Source: Cheilinus undulatus (Eukaryota > Chordata > Actinopteri > Labriformes > Labridae). From it: DNA of 64,000 bases. This document shows positions 1 through 19,033 of the stretch, piece after piece (within the stretch, counting starts at the first letter, position 1; every line of letters starts with the position of its first letter). The notes beneath the pieces are model-generated. The model worked only from the letters and a program-made list of their open reading frames with translations. It did no database searches and had not been told where the DNA came from. The position numbers were made by a program, and so were the translations under genes. The stretch lies in assembly GCF_018320785.1 (NCBI RefSeq), contig NC_054879.1:46612198-46676197 (forward strand), read 5' to 3'.

Positions 1-6936
<6,936 letters not shown>

Positions 6937-8866
6937 CCAGTGGGGCGGCTCCAGCGGGCACCAGCCAATGAATGTAGCCCTCCCAAATGGACAGAGACCT
7001 ACCCAGACAAAAAGGCCAAGGCCAAGAGGGGACATGCAGGGCAGACCAGCAGCACCGGGATCAAAACCAAAGAACTTCACACGGGGGGGAAACAAGTGAG
7101 AGCCAAAGGCTGAGGGCATTGTGTGCACTGCCAGCCCTGTGAGAGCAGATGAAACGGGGGAAACCGTACAGATAGGATATAAGAAAAAGACCAAAAAAAT
7201 GTTAAAGAAAGGTGGAAAATGGCAGAACATTTGGGAACTGTTGTCTTCACAGTTAAAGAAGGTTAAATGGAAGTAGTATGTTGCCCTGCATAACGTTATC
7301 TCTTTAGTTGGACTAACATAGGCCTAACAAACAGATAAAGAGACTGTATTAACACGAGCGTATACGAGGCATTGGGATTGAGATTTTGGCTTAGAATGAG
7401 AGCGAGTGACAATGGACACCTTCTCTCACCGCAGTGTGAGATATTAAGATTGCAAGATTAAATATCATTAGCAGTATTAATACAGAGTAGAGAGAGTATA
7501 TTAATACACACTGAGAGTATGCACTGTTATTTTTCTATCTAAATGACAGTCCCACTTGGTGTACCTTTTGAATATTTTGCTTGTTCCAGAGATTGATCGG
7601 CTGCTGCAGCCGTTAAAGCGGTTTCCTTTTGTTTGTTCACATTATAGGCCACTGAAATCAACAAGAAAAAAGCCCTATCAGTAAATATGGTGAATGAGTC
7701 TTTGTAAGAAGCCTGTGTGTGTGCCAACGCAAAAGATAACGTCCCTTTGAAACATCTCTCACCCTTCATACCTGTTGCTGCTCGTATTTCTTTCTTTTCT
7801 GCTTCACTTTCTCATCACTCTCTCTCATCTGGCTTCATGCTTGTTTTAATAGGATGAAAATATTGTTTTGTTTTTTTTTTCTGTAGCCTTTTGACAACAT
7901 GGAACTGACTGCCACTTTCGCTCAGCAGAGGTTAAACGCAGCAGAGGGATGAGTTTTTATCAGTAATCTGATACGACTGTCCCGCTGTACAGTAAAGTCT
8001 ATCTACATTCATACTTGTCCTGATGTTAAAAAACAACGACGATCAGAGCCAAAATTTGAAAATTGGTGCACCTTTGCTCGTGAGCCGTCGTCTTGAATGT
8101 GCACCGCCGCACGCTCTGCCTTACGAGGGCCAATCAGAGAGTCTGGAGGGCCCGGCGGGTGGGTCTGGGTGGGGCGGGAGGGTGCAGACTTGAGGATGCA
8201 ATTTTTGGGGGTTCTACTGGGAAAGGCACTGTATGACCTGTGGTGCACACACAAGCGCAAACATGAAGCGCAGCCGCGTTTGGCTTTAACCCTCTGTTTT
8301 TGTCAGGGAGTTTTCTAAAACGGCATGACAGCTGTGAATGTACGATACGCAGCCTTTTTAGAAACACGTCACCCCTGCTGTGTCCAGTGAGGCCAGAGGC
8401 ACAGACACACAGATTGTCATTCTCACTCTTGCTCCCCCTTTTTTGTTTTGTTTTGTTTTGTTTGTTTTTTGAGAGCTGGCCGACCGCTGTGCGAGCACGC
8501 TGGACACGCAGGTCCTGGTGTCCCCTCTGTGCTTTACTTTGGAGACCATGGAAGCTTGTTGCCTTATTTTGTCACCTGTCCGAAAAAATCCCCCATCTAT
8601 CAGCTTCATCTTCCAGACGCAAGGTTATTGCCAATACGCACAGCTTCCTCCGTGTGTGAGTGCGTGAGTGTGTGCATGTGTGTGTATATATATAAATATA
8701 TATAAAAAGAGAGAGTAATATTTATGAATCTATTTTTTTCCTATTTTGTGATGAGAGCTATTGATAAGAAACTAAAAGACAACAAAGTCCTTTTCTTTTT
8801 TCCTCAGTGGGACACTGCCATATTATTTTGAAGGGAAGTGTTTATTTTCTTGAAAACTAGACTATG

Positions 8867-8872
8867 AATAAA
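8867..8872 (+). terminator. igf2bp2: Candidate poly(A) signal AATAAA
   Basis: AATAAA about 1.9 kb after the IGF2BP2 stop codon, in AT-rich sequence. There is no strong GT-rich element immediately downstream. Confidence 0.4.
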
Positions 8873-8970
8873 AAGATAAAGAAAAACCTGAAAAAATAGG
8901 AGAACAGTAAAGTCAACCGACGCGTTAACTTTGGTCAGGATGTGAACAGTGCGCATGTCAGTATTGTGAT

Positions 8971-8978
8971 CTACCTCA
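8971..8978 (+). promoter_or_regulatory. igf2bp2: let-7 8-mer seed match in IGF2BP2 3' UTR
   Basis: CTACCTCA is the full 8-mer complement of the let-7 seed. A second, 7-mer-A1 match (TACCTCA) follows at 8989-8995 and a third lies at 11372-11378. IGF2BP family 3' UTRs are known let-7 targets. Function here requires that the mature 3' UTR extends past 8872. Confidence 0.5.
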
Positions 8979-9247
8979 GGCTTCAGGGTACCTCAGTCCA
9001 ATCTTTCATTTCCCCTTTTTCCACATTTTGTATGCCTTGTTAACTGATCATTTTGAGCATTTTTAATTTTCTTTTTTAATGACAAAAAAAGAACAAGATC
9101 TAAAGTAAGCTCTAAACTCTTCAGGTCCAGCCGACTAGTGAAACTTTGTAAAAAACCGTAGTGAACTCTGGTGGATCGTTTCTGCCATACAGCCTCTCAA
9201 AGGATTTCAAAGTCAATTTTTATTGCTAGAAAGGAATGAAGAGCAGG

Positions 9248-10519
9248 ATCTAAGGCAGGGGTGTCAAACTCATTCACAGCAGGGGCCGGATTCTGGATTT
9301 ATGTCTAACATGAGGGCCTAACAGGGTCAACATTTAACAGTTGAGTGTCAACCTAAATGATTTTGAGATTAAAAGATCAACATGATAATGTAAAAACTCA
9401 AAATCTGAGATAAAAAGTCAGTCTTACAAGTTTTAAAGATAAAACTTGACATTTAAAGTCAAAATAATGTTTTTAACAGTCAAAAAATGAGATTAAATTC
9501 AAAATCATGACTTTTAAAAGTCAAAATGTGAAATAAAATTAAAAATTATATGTTTTAAAAGTCAAAATATGATATAAAATATAAAATTATGTTTTAAAAG
9601 TAGAAATATGATATAAAATATAAAACCATGAGTTTTAAAAGTCAAAATATGAAATAAAATATAAAATCATGAGATTTAAAGGTCAAAATATGAAATTAAA
9701 AACCATGACTTTTAAAAGTCAAAATATGAAATAAATATAAAATCATGACTTTTAAAAGTCAAAATATAAAATAAAATATAAAATGATATTTAATAATCAA
9801 AATATGAGATAAAAGTGAAAGTGAGAAGTTGAAAGGGTCAGCGAAACTGAGATCAAATTCAAAGTCATGATATTTAACAATCAAAATATGAGATAAACAT
9901 CGAAATCCTGAGTTAAAATGTCAAAATATAAAATAAACATTCAAATTCATGAGTTTTAAAAGTCAAAACATGAAATACAATAAAAAATCAGTTGAAGTTA
10001 AGTAGTTTTAAAGGTAAGAAATGAAATAAAAGTCAAAGTTAGGAGTTGTAAAAGGTGAAACATGAGATGAAAGTAAAAATCCTGACTTTAAAAGGTCAAA
10101 GTAGGATTTAAAATTTAAAATCATGAATCTAAAAGCGAAAAATATGAGATAAAAAATCAAAGTCATAAGATGTAAAGGTTAAAATATGAAATAACAGTAA
10201 AAACCATAACTTTTAGTCACAACTGTGAGATGCAAAACTGAAAATATAGAGAGAACACAAATCTCTCCTACGTTCCTGACTTTATATCAATATATATTTT
10301 TTTTTTACTGTTTCCTTTTTCTAATTTTTTTATGACTCAACAAGAATATTATAAATCATCAAGGTTAAGTTTACATCTTTATACTGGAGGAAATCTGCAG
10401 ACCTTATACTGGTGGGCCAGTTCTAATAAAAATATCATATGATCTGGTGGGCTGGGTAAAACTGTATCATGGGCCGGATTTGGCCCCCGGGCCTTGAGTT
10501 TGACACCCCTGATCTAAGG
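9248..10519 (+). mobile_element. hAT-like element with perfect 8-bp target duplication and internal minisatellite
   Basis: The element proper is 9256-10511. It begins CAGGGGTGTCAAACTC and ends GAGTTTGACACCCCTG, a perfect 16-bp inverted repeat. It is flanked by the identical 8-bp duplication atctaagg (9248-9255 and 10512-10519). About 9360-10250 is a degenerate ~40-bp minisatellite built on AAAGTCAAAATATGA / AAATCATGAG. No coding capacity is seen. Related copies lie at 22014, 39398, 52059 and 55324. Confidence 0.9.
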
Positions 10520-12015
10520 GGTGCATACCTGCCCGAAGTGGTTCTGAATGTGGATGTTGTGTACTGATTTCACCATCAAAGAAACACAGAAAACTAACCA
10601 ACTGTACCTCCTGTTTTTCCCAACTGTACCTCCAGGTTTTTTTAGACTTTGAAACAAAATGAAGTTTATTCACTTATGTACTAAAAAAGAATTTTATAAC
10701 AACCCAACCTGATCTTTACCAGCTCTGTTTGTTAATACTCTGGGTGGATTTGAAGAAAAATAACACAAAGCTGCAAAAATACACTGACGGGACTCTTGAA
10801 CGTGGTGTAAAGCCCTCATCTTCTGTGTAAAAACGTAGAACAACTCTAGTCTAGTCGTTGAGGTTTCACTGTGTACGACGAGATAACTGTATATCTGTAA
10901 ACATGTACAATAGAATCACACATCATAGATCTGTCTCTTTGCAACACTTACCAGTCTGCACCTGCATTTTTGAGAAACGGTGAGAGAAGTTTAGAGGGTC
11001 ACAGCTTTCCTCAAAATGACCTTTTAATGGTTTTCGCACCCGTTTTTGTTTTTTGTTTTTGTTGTGCTGTAAATTTCAGAATTACCTCTCAGAATTCAAG
11101 GCTGACTCTAGTTACTAAAACTGATGTAGGGCAAAAAAGGCGTAAATAAATGAATGATTTAGTGAATGTTAGTGTTTGTCTTTGGAGTTCTTTTAACTGT
11201 TGAGAGCTGGTTTGGACTTATTTTTGGAGGGCAGACTTTTGTCATCAGATGAGGTGAACCTTTTTTTTTTCGTCCCAGTGAACACAAACAAGCAGTGCTA
11301 TAAATAAAAGGTCTATCAAACTCACACAATGCCTGAGGCTGTTTCAGAAAGCCTCTCCACAGCCGGTACAATACCTCATGCTGATGACGATAGCTCGCCA
11401 CACCTGATTCAGATACCCTGACCTTACCTGTAAGAATGCAGCGCGGTTCCTTGAAATGGTCTGCGTCGCCGCTCTAGGGCGCATCTTTGGAGGAAAAATG
11501 GCTTTTCATGGCAGCACTGGGATTTGTAGTTTCTCACTCGTGGTTGTTTGCCTGTCTGGAGTAGCTTATGTGGAGCAGTTTTCAAGTTGAGCTCTTATCT
11601 TGCGTTTCAGAGGATTCTTCAGACCTCTCTGTTTCTCTCTCTTTCGTGTTTTTGGCTTTGACTGTGTGCGCCCCGCTGAAAGCAAACACTTCACTCTAGG
11701 GGTTATTTCCACCAACCGGTTCCACCTAGAATCCTGACTTTTACATTTTCAGAGGGCTTACTTGGAAAGCTTAAGTTTGACGGGCTTCTGCAGGATATTT
11801 AAACATGACACGCTTTGTGTTTGTCCATGATTTCCACTGTCAAACAGGAAGTGACAAACCCTCCACCAGTCAGTCAGCGGCAGTGTGTCTGGCTCCGCCC
11901 TTTGGGGTAGGACAGGTTTGCTTGTACATTAAAGAAGGACTGTGTGGATCCGTTGATTTGGTACCTTTGCCAAATGGAAACACAAATAAGTGCAGAAAAT
12001 ACTGAACCAGACTGT
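10520..12015 (+). other. Unique-looking DNA, possible distal IGF2BP2 3' UTR
   Basis: No exon or transposon is recognised. It holds an AATAAA at 11145 followed by a GT-rich stretch (tgttagtgtttgtctttgg), a better-shaped poly(A) site than the one at 8867, and a let-7 7-mer-A1 site at 11372. Confidence 0.4.
11145..11150 (+). terminator. igf2bp2: Candidate distal poly(A) signal AATAAA
   Basis: AATAAA with a GT-rich downstream element 15-40 bases on. It is a plausible distal 3' end for IGF2BP2; the hAT-like element at 9256-10511 would then lie inside the transcript. Confidence 0.4.
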
Positions 12016-14740
12016 TCAGTGGAAACACATTGTTGGAGATGCGCCACTTCAGCTGGTGACTTGTCTTGAATTTTGTCATCTTATCAAACAAAAAACTCTC
12101 CATAAGGTACATTTACTTAGCAGGATATCATCATTTTCTTCATATGGATGGTTTTAGCATAATTAGGTAGAAAAGCCTTAAAAAGTGGTGCCGTTAGCTT
12201 GTTTGCACCATGCAACCCAGCATTTGCAATATGCAATAAATGGGGATGTACCAGCTGTGCTTCGCTCCATTCAGCAGGTGTGCATGTTGACAAAACAACC
12301 ATTTGATTTGCTGGTGACTTGTCTTGAAGTTTGCAGTCGTTAAATAAACCTCTCCATAAGGTTAGTTTACTGAGCAGAATATCATCAATTTCATTCTATA
12401 GATGGTTTTAGCGTAATTTGGTAGAAAAGCTGTTAAAAAGTGGTGTCGTCAGCTAGCATCATCAGACCACCCAGCATTTGTTGCGATATGAAATGCAGGG
12501 AGCGAATGCATGCTGTTCAGCAGGCATGCACTGTGAAAAAGCAACCACTTAATTCACTAGTGACTTGTCTTGAATTTTGCAGTCTGTAAAAAAACCTCTC
12601 CATAAGGTTAGTTTATTGAGCAGAATATCATCATTTTCACTCTATGGATGGTTTTAGTAAAATTTAGTAGAAAAGCTGTTAAAAAGTGGTGCTGCCAGCT
12701 TGTTTGCACCATGCAACCCAGCATTTGCAATATGCAATAAATGGGGAATAGCCAGCTGTGCTTCGTCTTGTTCAGCAAACTTGCATGTTGACAAAACAAC
12801 CGATTGCTTTGCAGGTTACTCGTCCTGAATGTTGTCTTTTTAAACAAAAAAAAAAAACCTCCATAAGGTACATTTACTTAACTGATATCATAATTTTCTT
12901 TATATGGATGGTTTAGCATAATTGGGTAGAAAAGCCGTTAAGTGGTGCTGTCAGCTTGCATCATCAGACCACCCAGCATTTGTTACAATATGCAATGAAG
13001 GGAGCAAATTGTCAGACGGGTTGCGTCCCATTCAGCTGGCATGCATAGTGACAAACAGTGTTGCCAACTTAGTGATTTTGTCGCTATATTTAGCGAGTTT
13101 TCAGACCCCTCTAGCGACTCTTTTTCAAAAAAGCAACTAGCGACAAATCTAGCGACTTTTTCTGGCATTACTGGAGACTTTTGGAGACTCTGATGTGAAA
13201 GCACATATTGTTGTAGCGCCTTCTCAGTGAACAGCGGGTGCTGCCGTGGGTCCCTCCCCATCCCAAAGCACTGACAGGCAGCCCACTCCCCGCGCAGCGG
13301 TCCCTCTCAGCTGCGGTCAGAGCAGGAGAGGTTCACGCCTCCATGTCCAGGCTGCAGATTAACCACGCTGTGAAGGCGCCTTGATAGTTTTTCTGTTGCC
13401 TCTTTCTGGTCCATTTAGATTGTTAATGAAGACTGTATAGAAAAAAAAAATTGATTTGTTGTAGGCTCTTAAGTGGACCATAAGGTTTAAAACTAAACCA
13501 AACGTAAGAAAACTAAACTTCTAAGAAAAATAGAATAATAAATAAATAATAAACCAAAAATTAAAATTCAAAGTAACTCTGCCAGAGTATCTCTTTTGAG
13601 TCATTTTTTGGCTGTCCCAAGCCCAGATAAAGGAGGAGGGCTGGAATTGTGACGTTATAAAAACAAAAATCAACAGAAGCAAGTTCATTTGTAGTTCTAG
13701 ACATATTAAGGGTCTTTATACTCACTTTTTGTCTCTCTCGCGACGTCTTTCCTTCTCCTACAGTGTCCATTACAATTAATTTCATATGGACAAATATGCA
13801 AATTATGTGATGACGTCATTTAGTGACTTCTGGCGACTTTTAGGACAGCCAATAGCTACTTTCCTTACTGAGGAGTTGGCAACACTGGTGACAAAGTGAC
13901 AACTTAATTTGCTAGTGACTTGTCTTGAATTTTGTCATCTTTTTAAACAAAAAATAAAATAATATATATACATATATAAGGTTAGTTTACTCAGCAGGAT
14001 ATCATAATTTTTGTAATATGTATAGTTTTAGCATAATTTGGTAGAAAAGCGGATAAAAAGTGGTGCCGTCAGCTTGTTTGCACCATGCAACCCAGGATTT
14101 GCAATATGCAATAAATGGGCTGAATTGCCAGCTGTTGTTCGTCCCGTTAACCAGCAAGCAAAGTGACAAAGCAACAACTTGCCTTGAATTTTTTCTTTTC
14201 AAACAAACAAAAACCTCTCCATAATGTTAGTTTACTTAGCAGAATATCATTGTTTTTGTTATATGGATGGTTTTAGCATAATTTGGTAGAAAAGCTGTTG
14301 AAAACTGGTTCTTTCAACTTGCTTGCACCATGCAACCCAGCATTTGCAATATGCAATAAATGGAGAATTGCCAGCTGTCTTCGTTCCGTTCAGCAGGCGT
14401 GCAGTTACCACTTTATTTGCTAGTGACTTGTTTTGAATTTTGCAGTCTTTAAAAAACCCCTCTCCATAAGGTTAGTTTACTGAGCAGAATATCATTTTTG
14501 TTATATGGATGGTCTTAGCATAATTTGGTAGGAAATGCGGTCAAAATGTGGTGCTGTCCTCTTGGTCTGCACCAGGTAACCCAGCGTTTGTTGCAATGAG
14601 TGGGGATGACCATTCAGCCATGCTCAGCAGGCACGCCGACCAATTCATTTACGGTCACTTGTCCTGAATTTCATCTTGAACTCAACAGCAATTCATCTGT
14701 ATGGATGATTTTGACACAGTAAGGAAGAAAAGCTGTTAAA
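12015..14740. repeat. ~250-bp tandem array, about eight units, interrupted once
   Basis: Units share the landmarks GACTTGTCTTGAATTTTG, CTCCATAAGGTTAGTTTACT, ATGGATGGTTTTAGCATAAT and CACCATGCAACCCAGCATTT. The CATAAGGT landmark recurs near 12103, 12354, 12601, 12861, 13975, 14219 and 14466, a spacing of about 245-260 bp once the 13056-13887 insertion is discounted. The units are diverged, so the array is old. The short frames within units do not keep a common protein, which argues against coding. Confidence 0.85.
13048..13895. mobile_element. hAT-like element inserted in the tandem array, perfect 8-bp duplication
   Basis: The element proper is 13056-13887. It begins CAGTGTTGCCAACTTAG and ends GAGTTGGCAACACTG, with inner repeats of TAGCGACTTTT near both ends. 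It is flanked by the identical 8-bp gtgacaaa (13048-13055 and 13888-13895). No transposase frame is seen. It splits one unit of the tandem array, so the array is older. Confidence 0.88.
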
Positions 14741-15605
14741 GGTGGCAGTGCTAGCGGTCCTAGCATGTTTTGAATGTCAAATTACTACAGCTGTCGGAGT
14801 CAGAGCAAATTTTCGCCCGCTTCTGTTTGCTTTCAGTGGGTATACAGGGTTCATGATCACTGTGGAGTCGTCAGCACAGCACGGCCAACAATCGGAGGCT
14901 GTTAGGATGAGTGAGATTTTTAATTTCAGAGGATTGGTGTTTCTAGGTTTTTTGGGGTGTTGCTAGATATTATTATTCAGTAACCACAATTACACACATC
15001 ACTTCGGGTGTACTGTGTTGTAAGTCATATCACACGGTGGTTGGATAGCTTAGCCTTTGTATTCCTGTTTTGTTTTCTGTTGATGTGGCTTTCTCGTCAT
15101 TTACACTGATTTAACAATGTAGTCTGGGGCAGTAGCTGGGATTCTTTTGCTTTAATATTCATTCCTGTTAGATCACTATCAATAATACTAGCTGTTAAAT
15201 TGTGGTTGAATATCCTAGCTAGGATTTTGAGCAGATTTGGATATCATACAGAGAAATAAATCTGACAAGCATAAATGGGGATCGGCAGAGTATCCAGGTT
15301 TGATTTTAAGATAAAAAGCTGATAAACGTGTTCTGCTTTTAGGACTAAATAGAGAAAAGGGCATTCAACAGCCATCCAAATATTGCAGCTCAGCTTAGGA
15401 AGGATTATGGAAAGTTGGATGTCTGCAGAACCACAGCAGTGTTTTTTGTCCTGTCTTGTTTGGAGTAAAACACGAAGCATTGCATGAGACTGTTGTAGGC
15501 GATCCGGTGTGTACTACACTTCATATAGCACTAGCCTTTCAGTAGTGGTTTACATGGATCTGTTTCTGTGAACACAATTTGGGAGATTATTTTTTGTTTC
15601 CTCAG
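14741..15605 (+). other. No recognised feature
   Basis: Unique-looking sequence following the tandem array. I see no bounded repeat or supported exon. Confidence 0.35.
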
Positions 15606-15830
15606 AAGGTCACAACAACCCTCAAGTCCTACATTTCTCACGGGGCCAAAAAGGTCCCTACACCTCAAGGTAATCAGTGACTGTGCGCTGGATAGACATT
15701 TGATCCATCTTTATCACATCGAGTGGATCCATGCCTTTCTGGTTACAGCCATGCTGTTGTTTTGAGTTGTGAGTGAACTGTATTGCTGAGCAACCTGGAT
15801 CTGAGCAATAAAGAACATTTGAAAACACGT
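15606..15830 (+). other. Candidate orphan terminal exon with poly(A) signal
   Basis: A strong polypyrimidine tract and acceptor (ttttttgtttcctcag, AG at 15604-15605) is followed by an open frame of 24 codons from 15606, starting KVTTTLKSYISHGAKK and ending in TGA at 15678-15680. An AATAAA follows at 15807 with a GT/T-rich element downstream. Together these resemble the last exon of a plus-strand transcript. I do not recognise the peptide and see no upstream exon. It could equally be a distal IGF2BP2 alternative end, a non-coding RNA, or chance. Confidence 0.25.
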
Positions 15831-15869
15831 CTTTGCTCTTGTTTCATTATTTCAGCATTTTTCCATCTC

Positions 15870-16606
15870 TTAAATACGACGGAGTATTAGGGCCACATGA
15901 AGAAAAAAAAAAAGAATAAAAATATATATTTTTTGATATTGCGAGGATAAAGTCATAATATTATGAGAAAAAACTCAATAGTACGAGAAAAAAACTTGTA
16001 ATATTACATGAATAAAGTCAAGAATAAAATATTACAAGAAAGACAGTCTGCCACTGTATGACGGTGTATAAGGGCCACATGAAGAGAAAAAAATTAAAGT
16101 AAAAAAATTTATTTTTAGATATAACGAGAATTAAGTCGTAATATTACAAGAAAAACATTCGTAATATGAGAATAAAGTCATAATATTATGACAATAAAGT
16201 CGTAATATTACGAGAAAAAAAGTCAGAACATTACGTGAAAAAAGTTGTAATAATACGAGAATAAAATATTACAAGAAAGTAAGTCTGCCGGGGCACCGCC
16301 TCCATTAAAATGAGCAATGTTGAACATGTTGTGAAGCTGTACTTTAGTATCGGTTTCACAAATAAGTAAATACTTCATCTTTTGGCACATCAGCATCAAA
16401 TTATTATCAGAATCAGGACAATACTCTGTCGTAGATCCATGGCGCCGCGGCAGACTGTCTTTCTTGCAGTATTTTATTCTCGTAATATTATGACTTTTTT
16501 CTTGTAATATTACAACTTTATTTCCGTAATATTATGACTTTATTCTAGTAACATAAAAAAAACAAAAAATTCTCTTCGTGTGGCCCTAATACTCCATCGT
16601 ACTTAA
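15870..16606. mobile_element. MITE with TACGACGGAGTATTAGGGCCAC-type inverted ends, TTAA at both edges
   Basis: The left end (from 15875) reads TACGACGGAGTATTAGGGCC and the right end (to about 16601) is its inverse with two or three changes. TTAA occurs just outside both ends (15870-15873, 16603-16606). The interior is dominated by CGTAATATTACGAGAAAAA motifs in both orientations, so it folds back on itself. A second partial left end at 16056-16080 shows that one copy has landed in or duplicated within another. Confidence 0.7.
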
Positions 16607-17629
16607 AGACCCTGTAAAGTGAAAATAAATCTGTATTTAGGTTTGTTGTATGACAGGTTACTGTGTTATGAACCCCGCTGTCAAATTTCAGTCAGATAAA
16701 ACATCTCTAAGATTATAAAATTAAGCTTCAAAATCATGAAAATGAGGCAGTAAAAGCTGCTCCAGGATGTGGGTGTGTCTGTTGAATGAGCTGAAGCCAT
16801 GCCCACTCAGGAGAAAAGTTCCTCTCCAATAGAGTGGTGCAGGAATGAGTCCTAAAACGTGGAAGTGAGTTAGCATTTTAGCACTTCCAGCCTTCGTCTG
16901 AAAATCTGGGATTTTTGAATGAGTTTTTGGTTGAATGCCTGAAATAAGGTCTGTGCTGAACACAAGCTCAAGAGAGTTTAACGTTTTATCCTACAACATA
17001 AAATACATCTGAAACGTGCCCCACCTTTGAATTGTGTATCTTTTCATGTCGTAATAAAAGCGGTTGCTAAAGGACATCTACCTATGACAACAGAGTTTGT
17101 CAGGAGTTTATACGTCATCATCCGAAGCTTGGCAACTGAGCCTGGCACTAACTTGTATCTGCGGATGATGACGTAAAATTCAGTTGACTGTGTTTTAGTT
17201 CAATATAGCATGATGTTACCTTTTTACTTTCGTCAGTTAGATTAACGAACCAGATATGATGCTGATATTATCAATTTATGAAGATTATATTTATGAACAA
17301 AACATGTAAGTTTCAAAAACTCTTACTGGACACAGAGCTTATTTTCAGCAATGATCCAGAAACCCACTGAAAAATCCCATAGGCTCGACACCGAGGGAAC
17401 CCATGCTACGCTACCTTCCGGGTTTGCCTACTAAATTACGTCACGACTGCACCACTGTATTTAAAAAAAAAAAAAAGCTACAGTCTGATTGGAGGAAAGC
17501 ACTCATGGTATTAGCCCCACCCCTTGACCTTACGTTGAGCTTATAATCAGACCACAGCTGCCTGGCTCTGTGCCAGAGAAGAGACAAAGTCAGTTTTCTT
17601 TCTCAAATCTCTGTTCTGATGCTTTAAAT
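16607..17629. other. Probable degraded repeat, otherwise nothing recognised
   Basis: The stretch beginning GACCCTGTAAAGTGAAAATAA resembles a dispersed fish repeat by its style, but I cannot find matching ends. No exon is seen. Confidence 0.3.
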
Positions 17630-18240
17630 CAGTGATACTAAACATGGGACTTTTCTATGTCTCTTGCTGCTTTTTGCCCATTTTTTGTCACTTTTTAGTA
17701 ATTTTTTTGCTGCATTTGTGCTGCTTTTTGACATTTTTTGCCATTCTAAACCTATTTTGCCCCTTTTTGACCATGTTTGCCACTTTTAACTTATTTGTAC
17801 TGCCACTTTAACCCCTTTAGCCACTTTCAATCAATTTTTTGCTGCTTTTAGCACATTTTTGCCACTTTTCACCCATTTTTGTCACTTTAATCCTGCTTTT
17901 TGCCATTTTCTGTACCTCTTTTGCTATTTTTTTGTCCATTTAAGCTGTCTTTTGCCATTTAATGTCAGGTTGTCCCATTTTTGCTGCTCTTTGCTGCTTT
18001 TTTATCCAAATCTCCCCGTCTTTTTACTGCTTTTTGCCCATTTTAGTCACTTTTCACTCATTTTTTGACCAGTTTTGCCTGTACAAGCCATTTTGCCCCT
18101 TTTCACCACTTTTTGACCATTTTTGGCCACCTTTAACTTATTTTTGTGGCTGCTTTGACCCTTTTTTTGCCACTTTTCACTTCTTAGATGGTGGCTCTTG
18201 CAAATTTATTTTTCAACAATATGGCTCTTTTTTACCTCAC
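17630..18240 (+). mobile_element. Truncated minisatellite-bearing hAT-like copy (T-rich strand)
   Basis: It begins CAGTGATACTAAAC, one base from the CAGTGATACTCAAC terminus of the complete copies. Then follows a TTTTTGCCACTTTT minisatellite to about 18180 and the GTGGCTCTTGCAAA...AACAATATGGCTCTTT segment typical of the other end. The closing GTTGAGTAACACTG is missing. Confidence 0.7.
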
Positions 18241-19033
18241 AATGAAAAAAAAAAACAGCATTTAACTGACTGTTAACTTTCAATAAAGGCAACCTTATTC
18301 CAACATATCTAGAGTGTTAGGACACAAATGTTGGATTTGTCTTACAGGGCCCTAAAGTAAAAGCAATCAGACATGATGTACAAGAAAATAAAGAATACAT
18401 TTAAAAGAGTTCACAGAGATCTGACAGAACAAGTTTTACCCCACAGAAAGGAAGAGTTTGAAAAAAAAAACACTTCACATGATGAAGATGCTGGTGGACA
18501 ATCAGAACTAAAGATGTTTGGAGAATGGAAAAAGGCAGCAAAGAGAAGGATTCACAGCAAGAATTCAGCTTCAGACTGTCTGAAATAACTTCACATTCAC
18601 TTTCAGACTAGAATCCTGATGATTAGAAACCACGACACAGCAAAACAGAGTTTTATATTTAGCCACCAATGGTTTAACAGTTTAAAAACTCTAATATGCC
18701 CCCTGATGGTTAACCACTAGGTCATCTTCTGTTCTCTAAATCACAATATTTAAAAAACTTTGAGTTCAAATTGGAAAAACAGTAGAAAATTGTTCTAATG
18801 CACTCTTAGAATTTTAACTTCATATAATGCAACTGTCAAGCAAATTAACTGTGCTGCATTAAATATGTTGCTATACTCTTCATTGGTTCAGATGTAAATA
18901 TTTCCATCAAACACCCCCTTTAAGCTGGGGACTCACTACACAGATTTCAGTCTCCATAGACAGACGAGGAGGACACACTAACAGATGAGTTTCAGCAGAT
19001 TTCTGTATGACGACTGAAAGAACGGGGATCACA
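18241..19033. other. No recognised feature
   Basis: AT-rich intergenic DNA. A 71-codon open frame at 18373-18588 resembles no family I know and shows no support as an exon. Confidence 0.35.

Larger units (their letters stand above)
6937..9255 (+). other. igf2bp2: IGF2BP2 3' UTR (proximal, end uncertain)
   Basis: Long non-coding sequence directly after the stop codon with no repeats up to 9255. A canonical AATAAA lies at 8867. Let-7 seed matches just beyond it suggest that longer transcripts continue to a later site. The true cleavage site or sites cannot be fixed from sequence. Confidence 0.65.

Noticed and set aside
9360-10250. CRISPR-like array of short repeats
   Set aside because: The repeats are degenerate, contiguous and inside a transposon of a vertebrate genome. 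There are no spacers and no cas genes.
12117-12847. Similar minus-strand frames in successive 250-bp units
   Set aside because: Their protein sequences shift frame between units and share no conserved motif, so the similarity comes from the DNA repeat.
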